From Saccharothrix deserti (lineage in GTDB: Bacteria > Actinomycetota > Actinomycetes > Mycobacteriales > Pseudonocardiaceae), in the NCBI RefSeq assembly GCF_009769385.1, contig NZ_VKAB01000017.1, positions 62,001 through 126,000 of the forward strand: a stretch of 64,000 bases of DNA, written 5' to 3'. A model generated the notes under the pieces. It saw only the letters and a list, made by a program, of their open reading frames with translations. It was not told the origin of the DNA and did no database searches. Shown one piece after another: positions 1 through 9,949 of the stretch (its first letter is position 1; the number at the start of each line of letters is the position of its first letter). A program made the position numbers and the translations under genes.

Positions 1-1086
1 CGTCAGCGCGCCCATGTACCAGCGCTGGTCCAGCTCGAAGCCCAGGCCGTGCGAGTTGCCGGGGAAGCCCTGGTTGAAGTCGGTGAGCATGAGCCGGACG
101 GTGTCCTCGCGCAGGATCCGCCTGCCCGCGTGAACGCCGCCGTTGAGGATCGTCTGGCCGAGCGTGGCCAGCTCGCGCGCCGTGGAGAACACGCCCGCGT
201 GGCCCGCGACCCCGCCCAGCGACCAGGCGTTCTCGTCGTGGACCGTGCCGCGGATGACGCCCCGGCCCGCCTGGTACTCGGTGGCCGCGATCCGGTCGAG
301 CTTGGCGGCGGGCGGGTTGTAGCCGGTGTCCTGGAGGCCCAGCGGACGCGCGATGTCGTCGCGGACCAGCTCGTCCAGCTCCTTGCCGGACCACTTCTCG
401 GCCAGCAGGCCCAGCGTGATCAGGTTCAGGTCCGAGTACAGGTACGTGGCGCCGGGCGCGCTGCGGGGCTTCGTGTCCATCACGGCTTTGAGCCGGGACG
501 GGACGTCCGGGTACTGCGACCACAGCGGCAGCCACGCCACCAGGCCCGACGTGTGGGTCAGCAGCTGCCGGACGGTGATCGACTCCTTGCCGTTGACCGC
601 GAACTCCGGCAGGTGGCGGGCCACCGGGTCGTCCAGCCCGAACCGGCCCAGCTCGTGCTGCCGCATCACCACGACCGAGGTGAACAGCTTGGAGATCGAG
701 GCCAGGTCGAAGATCGTGTCCCGGTCCATCGGCACCCGCTCGGCCTCGGGCAGCTCGGTGCCCGCCGCGTCGGCGTAGCGGACCGCCCAGCCCGCCGGCT
801 CGTGCGTGACCACGACGCCGTCGTGCGCGTAGAGCGTGACGGCGCCTGAGAACAGGGGGTGCCCGGTGGCGTCGGGGACGGTGTAGCGCTCGATCTGCGC
901 CAGTGCGGCGTCCAGCGGAGCCGGGTCGAGTCCCACGCGCTCTGGTGTACCCGGTCGGAGCACGCTGTGCGACCAGCCGTCGTGCGGCTGGTCGAAGCGG
1001 GCCTCGCGGCGGTCGGCGTGCGCCGGCGTGGTGAGCAGCGTCGTGACGAACGTGGTCGTAGCGATCAGCAGGGCAGGGATGCGCAT
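1..1086 (-). CDS. Exported serine beta-lactamase-family hydrolase, AmiE-like (3' end outside window)
   Basis: The 362 visible residues start with a Sec signal peptide (about residues 1-24, ending THA-type PAHA) and continue into a class C beta-lactamase/penicillin-binding fold. The catalytic SxxK tetrad is S130-I-S-K133 and the second motif is Y217-S-D. The C-terminus runs off the left edge. ATG at 1086 is chosen because GGAG lies 8 nt upstream; an in-frame ATG at 1098 directly follows the upstream stop. It is the third gene of a run after NagZ and NamZ homologues, 12 bp downstream of namZ. Bacillus subtilis has the same trio (nagZ, namZ/ybbC, amiE/ybbE), where AmiE of this fold removes peptide from MurNAc. 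An N-acetylmuramyl-L-alanine amidase role is therefore inferred from context; a generic esterase or D-aminopeptidase is the alternative. Confidence 0.8.
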   Translation of the reverse strand, partial: MRIPALLIATTTFVTTLLTTPAHADRREARFDQPHDGWSHSVLRPGTPERVGLDPAPLDAALAQIERYTVPDATGHPLFSGAVTLYAHDGVVVTHEPAGWAVRYADAAGTELPEAERVPMDRDTIFDLASISKLFTSVVVMRQHELGRFGLDDPVARHLPEFAVNGKESITVRQLLTHTSGLVAWLPLWSQYPDVPSRLKAVMDTKPRSAPGATYLYSDLNLITLGLLAEKWSGKELDELVRDDIARPLGLQDTGYNPPAAKLDRIAATEYQAGRGVIRGTVHDENAWSLGGVAGHAGVFSTARELATLGQTILNGGVHAGRRILREDTVRLMLTDFNQGFPGNSHGLGFELDQRWYMGALT

Positions 1087-1098
1087 CGCTGTCTCCAT

Positions 1099-2379
1099 CT
1101 ACCGGTAGCGCAGGTACGGCCGGCGGGTGCGTTCGAACGCGGCCAGCTCGTCGGCCCAGGCGCCGACCACCTCGTCGGTGCCCGCGCCCGCGTCCACCAT
1201 GCGGCGCAGCCGGTCCGAGCCGCTGAGCTTGTCGATCCAGTTGTCCGGCCGCCAGGCGAAGACCTCCGGGTACCGGGCCTTCGCCGTGACGATCATGGCC
1301 ACCGCGGTGCGGACCGCGTCGAACCTGTGCGGGTCGGTGAGGTGCAGGGCTGCACCGCCGCACAGCTTGTTCGCGAACTTGTTGAACGTGGGCGTGAAGT
1401 AGGTCTCCCGGAACCGGACGCCCGGTAGCGCCAGCGCGTTGAGGTCCTCGGCCCACCGCCAGTCCAGGCCGGGCGCGCCGATCGTCTCGAACGGGCGGGT
1501 GGTGCCGCGGCCCTCGGAGAACACGAGCCCTTCGAACAGGCACGTGCCGGGGTAGACGAGCGCGGTGTCGTGCGTGGGCATGTTCGGGCTCGGCGCGATC
1601 CAGGGGATGCCGGAGTGCAGGTCGTCCCGCTTCCAGCCCTTCACGTCGACCACTTCGAGGCTGCTGAGCCCGCCGCCGTCGACGGGCAGGAACTCGGCGT
1701 CGAACAGGCGGGCCAGCTCGCCGATCGTCATGCCGTGCTGCTGGACCACGGGTTTGCGGCCGACACCGGTCGCGTAGGCCGGGTCGAGCTGCGGGCCCCT
1801 GGCCGTGCCGCCGACCGGGTTCGGGCGGTCGAGCACCACGAACCGCGCGCCGGTCGCGGCGGCGGCCTGCATCGCCGTGTACATGGTCCAGATGTAGGTG
1901 TAGAAACGCGCGCCGACGTCCGCGATGTCGAACACGAGCGTGTCGACGCCCGCCTTGGCGACCATGCCGGCGAGCTTGGTGGCGTTCGCGCCGTACGCGT
2001 CGTAGACCGGGACGCCGGTGCGCGGGTCGAGGTAGTCGCCCTCCGAGCCGCCCGCCTGGGCCGTGCCGCGGAAGCCGTGCTCGGGGCCGAACGCGGCGTG
2101 CGGCTTCAGCCCGGCGGCCACCATCGAGTCGACGATGTGCGTGTGGTCGCGCAGCACGCCGGTCGGGTTGGTGACCACGCCGACCTTGCGGCCCGCGAAC
2201 CGCCGCCAGCCGTCCTCGGCCAGCTGCTCGGCCCCGGTCTTGACCGCGCGCGGGCGGTCGGGCCGGTCAAGCCGGTCGGACTGATCGGAGTGATCGGAGT
2301 GATCGGGATTGTCGGCGTCGAGGGCGCTGAACGCGGGTACGGCGAGGGCGCCTGCGGTGAGGAAGTGCCTGCGGTCCAC
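1099..2379 (-). CDS. namZ: Exo-beta-N-acetylmuramidase NamZ (DUF1343 family)
   Basis: This 426-residue protein has the DUF1343 hallmark 'GVVTNPTGV' near residue 68 followed by 'FGPEHGFRG', and it is full length for the family. NamZ enzymes remove MurNAc from the non-reducing end of peptidoglycan fragments. The N-terminus begins MDRRHFLTAGA, a twin-arginine export signal, so it probably acts outside the membrane. Between signal and domain is a short DNPDHSDHSDQSD low-complexity stretch encoded by 9-bp DNA repeats. The GTG start is 4 bp after the nagZ stop, so the two are almost certainly cotranscribed. Function is inferred from family and the nagZ neighbour. Confidence 0.88.
   Translation of the reverse strand: MDRRHFLTAGALAVPAFSALDADNPDHSDHSDQSDRLDRPDRPRAVKTGAEQLAEDGWRRFAGRKVGVVTNPTGVLRDHTHIVDSMVAAGLKPHAAFGPEHGFRGTAQAGGSEGDYLDPRTGVPVYDAYGANATKLAGMVAKAGVDTLVFDIADVGARFYTYIWTMYTAMQAAAATGARFVVLDRPNPVGGTARGPQLDPAYATGVGRKPVVQQHGMTIGELARLFDAEFLPVDGGGLSSLEVVDVKGWKRDDLHSGIPWIAPSPNMPTHDTALVYPGTCLFEGLVFSEGRGTTRPFETIGAPGLDWRWAEDLNALALPGVRFRETYFTPTFNKFANKLCGGAALHLTDPHRFDAVRTAVAMIVTAKARYPEVFAWRPDNWIDKLSGSDRLRRMVDAGAGTDEVVGAWADELAAFERTRRPYLRYR
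2282..2317. repeat. 9-bp tandem repeat inside namZ
   Basis: Three near-identical copies of TGATCGGAG plus a diverged fourth (ATTGTCGGC-like) lie in the linker-coding part of namZ and encode the acidic/Asp-Ser-rich linker. Because the period is a multiple of three, copy-number change would keep frame. Confidence 0.8.
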
Positions 2380-2383
2380 CGGG

Positions 2384-4111
<1,728 letters not shown>

Positions 4112-4136
4112 TGCGGCCTCCCACTGGGAAATCTTC

Positions 4137-4151
4137 CACCACTAAGTGGTG
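4137..4151. promoter_or_regulatory. 15-bp palindromic operator candidate upstream of nagZ
   Basis: CACCACTAAGTGGTG is a perfect 7-1-7 inverted repeat centred at 4144. It lies 25-40 bp upstream of the nagZ GTG, where a repressor could block the operon promoter or leader. No regulator gene is adjacent. The binding protein is unknown; an amino-sugar-responsive repressor is inference. Confidence 0.5.
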
Positions 4152-4283
4152 ACAATCGGTAAGTTACCCACGTCACAGAGGCGGGTCAACGGGTTGCGCT
4201 GTGTGGGCATTGTGGCGGGGAGCACCGACAGATCCGGCAGGCGGGGGCGTCACCCGATCGGGCGGCCTCGGGCGGCTGTTCAG

Positions 4284-4307
4284 TTCTTGGCACAAATTCT
4301 TGGCACA
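4284..4307. repeat. 11-bp direct repeat TTCTTGGCACA beside an RNA terminator
   Basis: TTCTTGGCACA occurs at 4284-4294 and again at 4297-4307. It lies just past the 3' end of the Ms1-like RNA and upstream of nothing transcribed on the plus strand that I can see. Function not apparent. Confidence 0.6.
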
Positions 4308-4345
4308 CAAAAACGGTGGGGCACCCTCGTAAGGGGCCCCACCGT
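4308..4345 (-). terminator. Rho-independent terminator of the Ms1-like RNA
   Basis: On the minus strand a 10-bp stem ACGGTGGGGC/GCCCCACCGT (4345-4313) with an inner CCCT/AGGG helix is followed directly by TTTTTG. It is the strongest intrinsic terminator near the nagZ-HAD gap and ends a minus-strand transcript with no credible reading frame. Confidence 0.85.
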
Positions 4346-4551
4346 CAACGGCGCGGGCTTCCGAGTTACCAAGCGTGCAACTCGTGTCGTACCAACCTGG
4401 CCTCGGCGTCCGGCGTCCCGGTACGCAGGCCCTAGACGACAAGCCTCCCGCGGCGTGCTGCGCGTGGGTGTCTCGAAGTCCGCGCACGGAGCTCTGTCGG
4501 GGTGAACGATGCTTCTCTTCCGCTTCGTCCCTGGCCGACCCGAGGTCCGCA
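4308..4551 (-). ncRNA. Ms1/MTS2823-like small RNA (actinobacterial 6S-like)
   Basis: A minus-strand transcript of about 244 nt is implied by a strong promoter (TTGCTG at 4586-4581, 17 bp, TACAAA at 4563-4558) and the terminator at 4345-4308. The 5' end folds into GAGGT-GCGG-ACCTC (4554-4541). No conserved protein is encoded. In M. tuberculosis the abundant MTS2823 (Ms1 homologue, which binds core RNA polymerase) lies directly downstream of the HAD gene Rv3661 in the same orientation, exactly as here. The assignment rests on synteny, size and signals; I could not compare sequence to a covariance model. The rest of the gap (4152-4283 and 4587-4701) shows no gene. Confidence 0.7.
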
Positions 4552-4557
4552 CCTCCA

Positions 4558-4586
4558 TTTGTAGTAGCTGTTCGGCGTCACAGCAA
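4558..4586 (-). promoter_or_regulatory. Promoter of the Ms1-like RNA
   Basis: Reading the minus strand, TTGCTG (4586-4581) and TACAAA (4563-4558) are separated by 17 bp, a near-consensus housekeeping sigma promoter. It predicts transcription start at about 4551. Confidence 0.65.
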
Positions 4587-4701
4587 GGGCTCGATGGGGT
4601 GCACCGGTCAAGCCACGTTCAGTAGCGGAAAGGCTTTCCCGGCAGTGGTTCCCGGCGGGTGGGGGCCGCAGGTACCGCTGACCGGGGCAAGCCGGGGTGA
4701 A

Positions 4702-5514
4702 TCAGCTCCGACGCCGCCTGCGCAGGCCGTACCAGGCCACGCCCGCGGCCGTAGCGGCGCCCAAACCGATGGCGGTGACGGCGACCGCCGTGCCCGACGG
4801 GCGGGGGATCCGGGCGCGCAGCGACACCGGGTCGGAGAACGTCAGCACCGGCCACCCGCGCTGTGCCGCGATCTTGCGCAGCGCGCGGTCCGGGTTGACC
4901 ACGGTCGGGTGGCCGACGGCCTCCAGCAGCGGCAGGTCGGTGATGGAGTCGGAGTAGGCGTAGCAGCGGCTCAGGTCGTAGTCGTGCTGCTCGGCGAGCT
5001 GCTTGGCGGCGATCGCCTTGTTCTCGCCCGCGCAGTAGAAGTCGACCTCGCCGGAGTAGCGGCCGTTCGCGACCACCATCCGCGTGCCGACGCTGTGCGT
5101 CGCGCCGACCATGGTGGAGATGGGCGCGACCAGCTCCTCGCCGGAAGCGGACACGACGACCACGTCGTGGCCCTCGGTCTTGTGGTCGGTGATGAGCTGG
5201 GTGGCCTCTTTGTAGACGAGGGGGTCGACGATGTCGTGCAGCGTCTCATCGACGATCGAGCGCACCTGCTCGACGTCCCATCCCTCGCAGAGCGCGGTGA
5301 TGTGCGAGCGCATCCGGTCCATCTGGTCGGCGTCGGCGCCGGCCAGCATGAAGACGAACTGCGCGTAGGCGCTCTTGAGCACCGCTCGCCGGTTGATCAG
5401 GCCCTCTTGGAAGAAAGGCCGGCTGAACGCCAGCGTGCTCGACTTGGCGATGACGGTCTTGTCCAGGTCGAAGAACGCGGCGACTCGATTGCCTTCGGTG
5501 GCGTGCTCGGTCAC
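4702..5514 (-). CDS. HAD-superfamily hydrolase, SerB-like (Rv3661 type), membrane tethered
   Basis: 270 residues with HAD motif I 'FFDLDKT' (nucleophile D16, acid/base D18), motif II Ser in 'VVVSASG' and motif III/IV near 'YSDSITDLPLL'. A cap of about 80 residues and HAD subfamily IB layout resemble phosphoserine phosphatase SerB and its SCO/Rv relatives. The last 30 residues include a membrane span (about 243-262) and a RRRRRS tail, so the enzyme is probably anchored on the cytoplasmic face. In Mycobacterium and many actinobacteria this gene sits opposite Ssd and the Tad pilus locus, as here. Substrate unknown; phosphoserine or a phospholipid are possibilities. Confidence 0.85.
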   Translation of the reverse strand: MTEHATEGNRVAAFFDLDKTVIAKSSTLAFSRPFFQEGLINRRAVLKSAYAQFVFMLAGADADQMDRMRSHITALCEGWDVEQVRSIVDETLHDIVDPLVYKEATQLITDHKTEGHDVVVVSASGEELVAPISTMVGATHSVGTRMVVANGRYSGEVDFYCAGENKAIAAKQLAEQHDYDLSRCYAYSDSITDLPLLEAVGHPTVVNPDRALRKIAAQRGWPVLTFSDPVSLRARIPRPSGTAVAVTAIGLGAATAAGVAWYGLRRRRRS

Positions 5515-5663
5515 CGGTCCAGCTTAAGGCGGGCGGGTCGGCACCGGCGGCGGTGGTCGTTCGGTGCTTTACGAACTGAGTGTGTGGTCCACCGAATTTT
5601 CCGCGTCCCTCTAACGGAAGACACGCATGACCCTGTCCTGTGGGGATACAGTAGACGGGTCCG

Positions 5664-5755
5664 GCTCGACCGGACAGGTTCAGTCCGACCCCCCGGGACT
5701 GAACCAATGACGACCCCCGTCCCTCCCCCCTGGCGGGGGTCGTCCCATGTCCGGG
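5664..5755 (+). ncRNA. 6C RNA (actinobacterial two-hairpin RNA, B11 in mycobacteria)
   Basis: Two adjacent hairpins each present a loop with six cytosines. Hairpin 1 pairs GGTTCAGTCC (5677-5686) with GGACTGAACC (5696-5705), loop C-run 5689-5694. Hairpin 2 pairs GACGACCCCCG (5709-5719) with CGGGGGTCGTC (5734-5744), loop C-run 5725-5730. This is the defining 6C architecture, and in M. tuberculosis B11 lies in the same place, between Rv3660c (ssd) and Rv3661, oriented with ssd as here. A candidate -10 TAGACG (5652-5657) with ATGACC (5627-5632) lies upstream. Hairpin 2 may also terminate the RNA. Exact ends are estimates. Confidence 0.9.
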
Positions 5756-6002
5756 GTCGGTTTTCCGGGGCGTTCCGCTGGACCTCCGCGCACTTGCGCC
5801 CCTTCTTGCATCGACTTCCGATCTTCCGCCGCGCCGTTCCGCGGCCGTCCCGCGCTGTCCCTGTCGGCCCTCGTGCGTCCACTCGCGGAGCCCTCGGTTG
5901 TCCACAGCCGGTCCGGTTGTCCACATGTTGATCATGAACCGTTGTGTCCTTCCTCACCGCTCGCCACCGTGGGACCCGTAGATCGACAACGGGGAGGGCG
6001 GG

Positions 6003-7061
6003 ATGAAGCGACCGGTGGCGTTGGTGGCCGAAGCGGGTCTGGTGGAGGAAGTGCTGCACGCGGCGGCGGTCGTCGGGTGCGAGTTGGAGCGGGTGGTCGA
6101 CGTGACCGCGTTGCGCGGTCGTTGGCACGGCGCTCCGGCGGTGGTGCTGGACGAGGAGGCGGTGGTCGCGTGCGCGGCGGCGGGGTTCCCACGCAGACCG
6201 GGTGTTCACGTCGTGGGTGCCGGTCCGCCCGATCCCGCGACGTGGCGGCGTGCCTTGGCCTTGGGTGCGGAGCAGGTCTTGGAGCTACCTGCCGACCACG
6301 ACCGGCTGCGCGCCGTGCTGGCCGACGCCGCCGAGGGCAGTCCGGTCGGTGAGGGCAAGGTCCTGGCGGTCCTGGGCGCCCGTGGTGGTGCCGGCGCGTC
6401 GGTGCTGTCGGTGGCGGTGGGTCAGGCCGTGCTGTCCACAGGCGGCCACGGCTTGCTCGTCGACTGCGACCCGTTGGGCGGCGGCCTCGACCTGACGTTG
6501 GGCGCGGAACGCCAGGAGGGCCTGCGCTGGCCCACGTTGCAGCTGACCGGTGGCCGCGTCCCGGCCGCCGCACTCCGCTCGGCGCTGCCGGGTCGCACCG
6601 GAAGGCGCGGGAGCCTGACCGTGCTGTCCTGCGGCCGAACCGGCCCCGGCCCGGAACCGGATGCCGTGGTCGCGGTGATCGAGGCCGGCCGGCGCGCCGG
6701 CGGAACGGTCGTGTGCGACGTACCGCGCCAACTGACCGACGCCGCCTGCGCCGCACTCGACCGAGCCGACCTGGCGGTCCTGGTGGTGCCGGCCGACGTC
6801 AAGGCGTGCATGGCGGCCAAGACGTTGGTCGAACAGGCCGCCGAACGCGGCGTGCGGCTGAGAGCCGTAGTCCGAGGCCCAGCCCCGGGCGGCCTGTCCA
6901 CCGCGCAGGTGGTCGAAGCGGTGGACGTCCCCCTGCTCACCACCATGCGCCCGGAACCGAGGCTGGCAACAGCCCTGGACAACGGCCGCTTCCCCGAAAC
7001 CACCCGCGGCCCCCTGGCGAAGGCGGCCCGAGAAGTCCTGGCGGCACTCCATGACTGTTGA
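6003..7061 (+). CDS. ssd: Ssd/CpaE-like septum-site or Flp pilus MinD-family protein
   Basis: 352 residues: an N-terminal receiver-like segment (about 1-115) and a ParA/MinD ATPase-like domain. The deviant Walker position reads G125-A-R-G-G-A-G-A-S133, lacking the lysines of KGGxGK(S/T), while 'LLVDCDP' (152-157) matches the A' motif. Loss of the P-loop lysines suggests weak or no ATPase activity, which is common for Ssd/CpaE-like proteins at actinobacterial Tad loci. ATG 6003 has GGGAGGGCGGG upstream. It heads the Tad cluster and likely positions the pilus machinery; Rv3660c in M. tuberculosis also inhibits septation when overproduced. Confidence 0.85.
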   Translation: MKRPVALVAEAGLVEEVLHAAAVVGCELERVVDVTALRGRWHGAPAVVLDEEAVVACAAAGFPRRPGVHVVGAGPPDPATWRRALALGAEQVLELPADHDRLRAVLADAAEGSPVGEGKVLAVLGARGGAGASVLSVAVGQAVLSTGGHGLLVDCDPLGGGLDLTLGAERQEGLRWPTLQLTGGRVPAAALRSALPGRTGRRGSLTVLSCGRTGPGPEPDAVVAVIEAGRRAGGTVVCDVPRQLTDAACAALDRADLAVLVVPADVKACMAAKTLVEQAAERGVRLRAVVRGPAPGGLSTAQVVEAVDVPLLTTMRPEPRLATALDNGRFPETTRGPLAKAAREVLAALHDC

Positions 7062-7088
7062 TCGGCCTGTGACTGTTGATCGGCCTGT
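7053..7088. repeat. 18-bp tandem duplication across the ssd stop codon
   Basis: GACTGTTGATCGGCCTGT occurs at 7053-7070 and exactly again at 7071-7088, followed by a partial third copy TGATCGC. The ssd stop codon TGA (7059-7061) lies inside the first copy. Confidence 0.95.
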
Positions 7089-7247
7089 TGATCGCAACCG
7101 CGCTCCAACCCGACCCCACCACCCCACGCCGCTGTCGACGGTTCTGTGCGGTGAACGGTCCGCGCCTCACGTGCGCGCCCCGGCGCGGACCGGCTGCTCG
7201 CTTCATGCGGTCGGGTTCGCGGTCGGGGGCGGGAGTGGGGGTGCTTT

Positions 7248-7493
7248 GTGAGTTGTGATCGGAAACCGACTGTCAAGCGGCATCCCGGGTTTCGGCCGGC
7301 TCCGGTGTTCCGGACTTGTCGTCCGGTGCTGCTGTCGGCGCTCGTGCTTGCCGAGCTGTCCTTGCCTCATCCGGTGGCTTCTTCGGTCTCTTCGGAGCGG
7401 CAGGCGGGCGTTGGGCGGCGGGCGTTGGTCGAGGCGGCGCGGGAGGTCTTGGCGGTGCGTGGCGGGGAGGTGGGTTGTGAACGATCTGGTTGA
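7248..7493 (+). pseudogene. Possible decayed 3' remnant of a second ssd-like gene
   Basis: The 415 bp between ssd and tadA lack a convincing intact gene. One frame ends with LVEAAREVLAV (near 7423-7458), which strongly resembles the ssd C-terminus LAKAAREVLAA, and the DNA there is roughly 70% identical to the ssd 3' end by eye. The upstream part of the frame does not match ssd. It overlaps the tadA start by 17 bp, as an intact ssd would in a translationally coupled operon. Best reading: leftover of a duplication or rearrangement; chance similarity cannot be excluded. Confidence 0.4.
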
Positions 7494-8607
7494 GCGCGTT
7501 CGGCAGCGGCTGGCCAATGGGCGCAGCGACCTCACTTCCGCCGCTGTCGCGGCGGCGGTGCGGGGGGAGGCCGGTGGGGTGCTGGGCGACGAGGACGTCC
7601 AGCGGGCGCTCACGGTGCTGCGCCAGGAGTTCGTCGGCGCTGGGCCGCTCGAACCGCTCCTGCGCGACCCGGACACGACCGATGTCCTCGTCACCGGGCC
7701 CGATCAGGTGTGGGTCGACGGTGTCACCGGGCTGCGCCGGACGGACGTCACCTTCCCGGACGAAGCCGCTGTGCGCCGACTCGCCCAACGGCTCGCGGTG
7801 GCGGCCGGTCGGCGGCTGGACGATGCGGCGCCCTACGTCGACGGGTGGTTGCCGGGCTCGGTGCGGTTGCACGCGGTGTTGCCGCCGATCGCGCCGCTCA
7901 CCTGCCTGTCGTTGCGGGTCCTCCGCCCGGCTGTGCACGACCTGGCGACGCTGCAGGCGTGCGGCACGTTCGACGAACCGACGGGCGACCTGCTCCGGGC
8001 GATCGTGATGAGCCGCCAGGCGTTCCTGGTCGTCGGCGGCACGGGGTCGGGTAAGACGACGCTCCTCGCCGCGCTGCTGGGCTGCGTGCCGCACCACGAA
8101 CGGGTGGTGTGCGTGGAAGACGCGGGGGAGTTGGAGCCCGACCACCCGCAGGTCGTTCGGCTGTTGGCACGCGGTCCGAACGTCGAGGGCGCGGGCGAGG
8201 TGACGATGCGCGACCTGGTCCGGCAGGCGTTGCGGATGAGGCCGGATCGGATCGTGGTCGGGGAGGTTCGGGGAGCGGAAGTGTGCGAGCTGCTGTCCTC
8301 CCTCAACACCGGGCACGACGGTGGCGCGGGCACGTTGCACGCCAACTCGCCGGCGGAAGTCCCGGCACGGCTGGAGGCCTTGGCGGCGCTCGGCGGGCTT
8401 GACCGGCACGCGTTGCACAGTCAGCTCGCCGCGGCGGTGAAGGTGGTGCTGCACATGCGCCGTGCTCGCGACGGCACCCGGTACCTGGCCGAGATCGGTG
8501 TGCTGGAACGCCGGTCCGGCGAGCTGGTCGTCCGGCCGGCCTGGCGGCGTGACGATGGCCGGCAGGAAGCCGCCGCAGAGCTGGAGTCCCTGGTGGGGGC
8601 GCTGTGA
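7477..8607 (+). CDS. tadA: TadA/CpaF pilus-assembly ATPase
   Basis: 376 residues of the type II/IV secretion ATPase family. Walker A is G187-G-T-G-S-G-K-T194, the Asp box follows at 'CVEDAGEL' and Walker B/His box at 'RPDRIVVGEVRG' and 'GAGTLHANSP'. It powers assembly of Flp pilins together with TadB and TadC. The GTG start is chosen for GGGGAGG 7 nt upstream; upstream in-frame sequence is Arg/Cys-rich noise. Its stop overlaps the tadB start (GTGA). Confidence 0.93.
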   Translation: MNDLVERVRQRLANGRSDLTSAAVAAAVRGEAGGVLGDEDVQRALTVLRQEFVGAGPLEPLLRDPDTTDVLVTGPDQVWVDGVTGLRRTDVTFPDEAAVRRLAQRLAVAAGRRLDDAAPYVDGWLPGSVRLHAVLPPIAPLTCLSLRVLRPAVHDLATLQACGTFDEPTGDLLRAIVMSRQAFLVVGGTGSGKTTLLAALLGCVPHHERVVCVEDAGELEPDHPQVVRLLARGPNVEGAGEVTMRDLVRQALRMRPDRIVVGEVRGAEVCELLSSLNTGHDGGAGTLHANSPAEVPARLEALAALGGLDRHALHSQLAAAVKVVLHMRRARDGTRYLAEIGVLERRSGELVVRPAWRRDDGRQEAAAELESLVGAL

Positions 8608-9371
8608 GCCTCCTGCTGCTGGCCGCCGCACTGCTGGTCTTGCCGCACTCGGCGGCGCGCCGACGCCTGGCCGGGCTTCAGCGCGGACCGAAACCCCGGT
8701 GGAAGCCGCCGAAACCCAACCAGCCGCTTGCCGTCCTGGCGGGCACCGCATTGGGCATCCCGATCGGCGTGGGCGGGGCGATCGCGGGCGCGTTGCTGGC
8801 CTCGACCGTCTGGCGCACGTACCGGGAGAGCGCACGGCAACGCGACCACCTGAAGGCGTCTGCGGCTCTCGCAGACGGGCTGAAGGCGTTCGTCGCCGAA
8901 CTGCGTTCTGGCGCCCACCCGGCCAAGGCCGCCATCGGTGCCGCCGAGGACGCGGAACCACCGGCGACGGACGTCCTGCGGGCGATCGCGGCGACGTCGG
9001 CACGTGGCGGGGATGTGGAAGCGGCGCTCACCGACTTCCCGGACGCCCACCACCTGGCGCGGGCGTGGCGGCTGTCGGCGGTGCACGGCGTGCCGTTGGC
9101 CGAGGTGCTGGACGCGGTCCGGCGAGACCTCGACCGGCGCACCGCGTTCGCCAGACAGGTCCACGCCCGCATGGCCGGTCCACGAGCCGGCGCCGCCGTC
9201 CTGGCCGGCCTACCGCTCTTCGGCGTGGTGCTCGGCGAACTGGGCGGCGCCGGTCCGCTGGCCGTCCTGACCGGCACCGCGCCGGGACAGGTGCTGCTGG
9301 TCGTCGGAGTGGTCCTGATCTGCGCCGGGCTGCGCTGGAGCGGTCGCCTGACCAGGCAGGTGATCGCATGA
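8604..9371 (+). CDS. tadB: TadB-like inner-membrane pilus assembly protein (T2SF domain)
   Basis: 255 residues: N-terminal hydrophobic segment, a pair of spans near 45-65, a T2SF domain (about 90-215, with 'GAHPAKAAIGAAE' and 'LAEVLDAVRRDLDRR') and C-terminal spans. TadB forms the membrane platform with TadC. It starts with GTG inside the tadA stop and ends in an ATGA overlap with tadC, so the three are translationally coupled. Confidence 0.85.
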   Translation: MSLLLLAAALLVLPHSAARRRLAGLQRGPKPRWKPPKPNQPLAVLAGTALGIPIGVGGAIAGALLASTVWRTYRESARQRDHLKASAALADGLKAFVAELRSGAHPAKAAIGAAEDAEPPATDVLRAIAATSARGGDVEAALTDFPDAHHLARAWRLSAVHGVPLAEVLDAVRRDLDRRTAFARQVHARMAGPRAGAAVLAGLPLFGVVLGELGGAGPLAVLTGTAPGQVLLVVGVVLICAGLRWSGRLTRQVIA

Positions 9372-9922
9372 CCCTGCTGCTGCTCGCCTTGGCGCTCCTC
9401 GCGTTCCCACCACCACCGAGGGCCGCGTCGAGGCTGAAATCGAAACCCCGGCGGCAGCCCAGGCCCAAGCCGAGGCCACCGGACCCGTTCGCCCGAGCGG
9501 CGACCTGGGACCTGCTGGCCGCCGCCCTCCGGGCAGGGCTGCCGGTGGCCAGAGCGGTCCACGCCGTGCTGGCGGGCGTCCCACCGGGCCCGGCCGAACG
9601 CCTCCGCGAGGTGGTCGACCTGCTGACGCTGGGCGCGGACCCGGTGAACGCGTGGGCCAAAGCCCTCGACCACCCGGACACCGCACCGCTGGCGAGAGCC
9701 GCACGCCGCACCGCACGTTCCGGCGCGGCCCTGGCCGGTGCCGCGGCGGACCTGGCCGCGGAGGCGCGGGCGACCGTGTCCGACCAAGCCGAGGCCCGCG
9801 CGCAACGAGCCGCCGTCCTCGTGGCGGGACCGCTGGCCCTGTGCTTCCTGCCGGCGTTCCTGTGCCTGGGTGTGCTGCCCGTGGTGATCGGTCTCGTCGG
9901 CAGCGTCAGCGAGAACTGGTGA
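9368..9922 (+). CDS. tadC: TadC-like inner-membrane pilus assembly protein (T2SF domain)
   Basis: 184 residues, shorter than classical TadC (about 300). After an N-terminal hydrophobic helix and a Pro/Arg/Lys-rich linker (about 13-40) comes a single T2SF domain with 'LAAALRAGLPVARAVHAVL', ending in two membrane helices. Partner of TadB in the pilus platform. The ATG overlaps the tadB stop by four bases. Confidence 0.8.
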   Translation: MTLLLLALALLAFPPPPRAASRLKSKPRRQPRPKPRPPDPFARAATWDLLAAALRAGLPVARAVHAVLAGVPPGPAERLREVVDLLTLGADPVNAWAKALDHPDTAPLARAARRTARSGAALAGAAADLAAEARATVSDQAEARAQRAAVLVAGPLALCFLPAFLCLGVLPVVIGLVGSVSENW

Positions 9923-9949
9923 AAGTCCACAGTAGACGGGAGAAGGCAG

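Noticed and set aside
4280-4558. A 92-residue basic protein on the minus strand
   Set aside because: It overlaps the promoter-terminator unit of the small RNA, is low-complexity Arg/Pro/Thr sequence and resembles no family.
4308-4700. RNase P RNA or tmRNA
   Set aside because: The conserved RNase P core and the tmRNA tRNA-like end with TTCGA arm and CCA are absent; position and size fit the Ms1-like RNA better.
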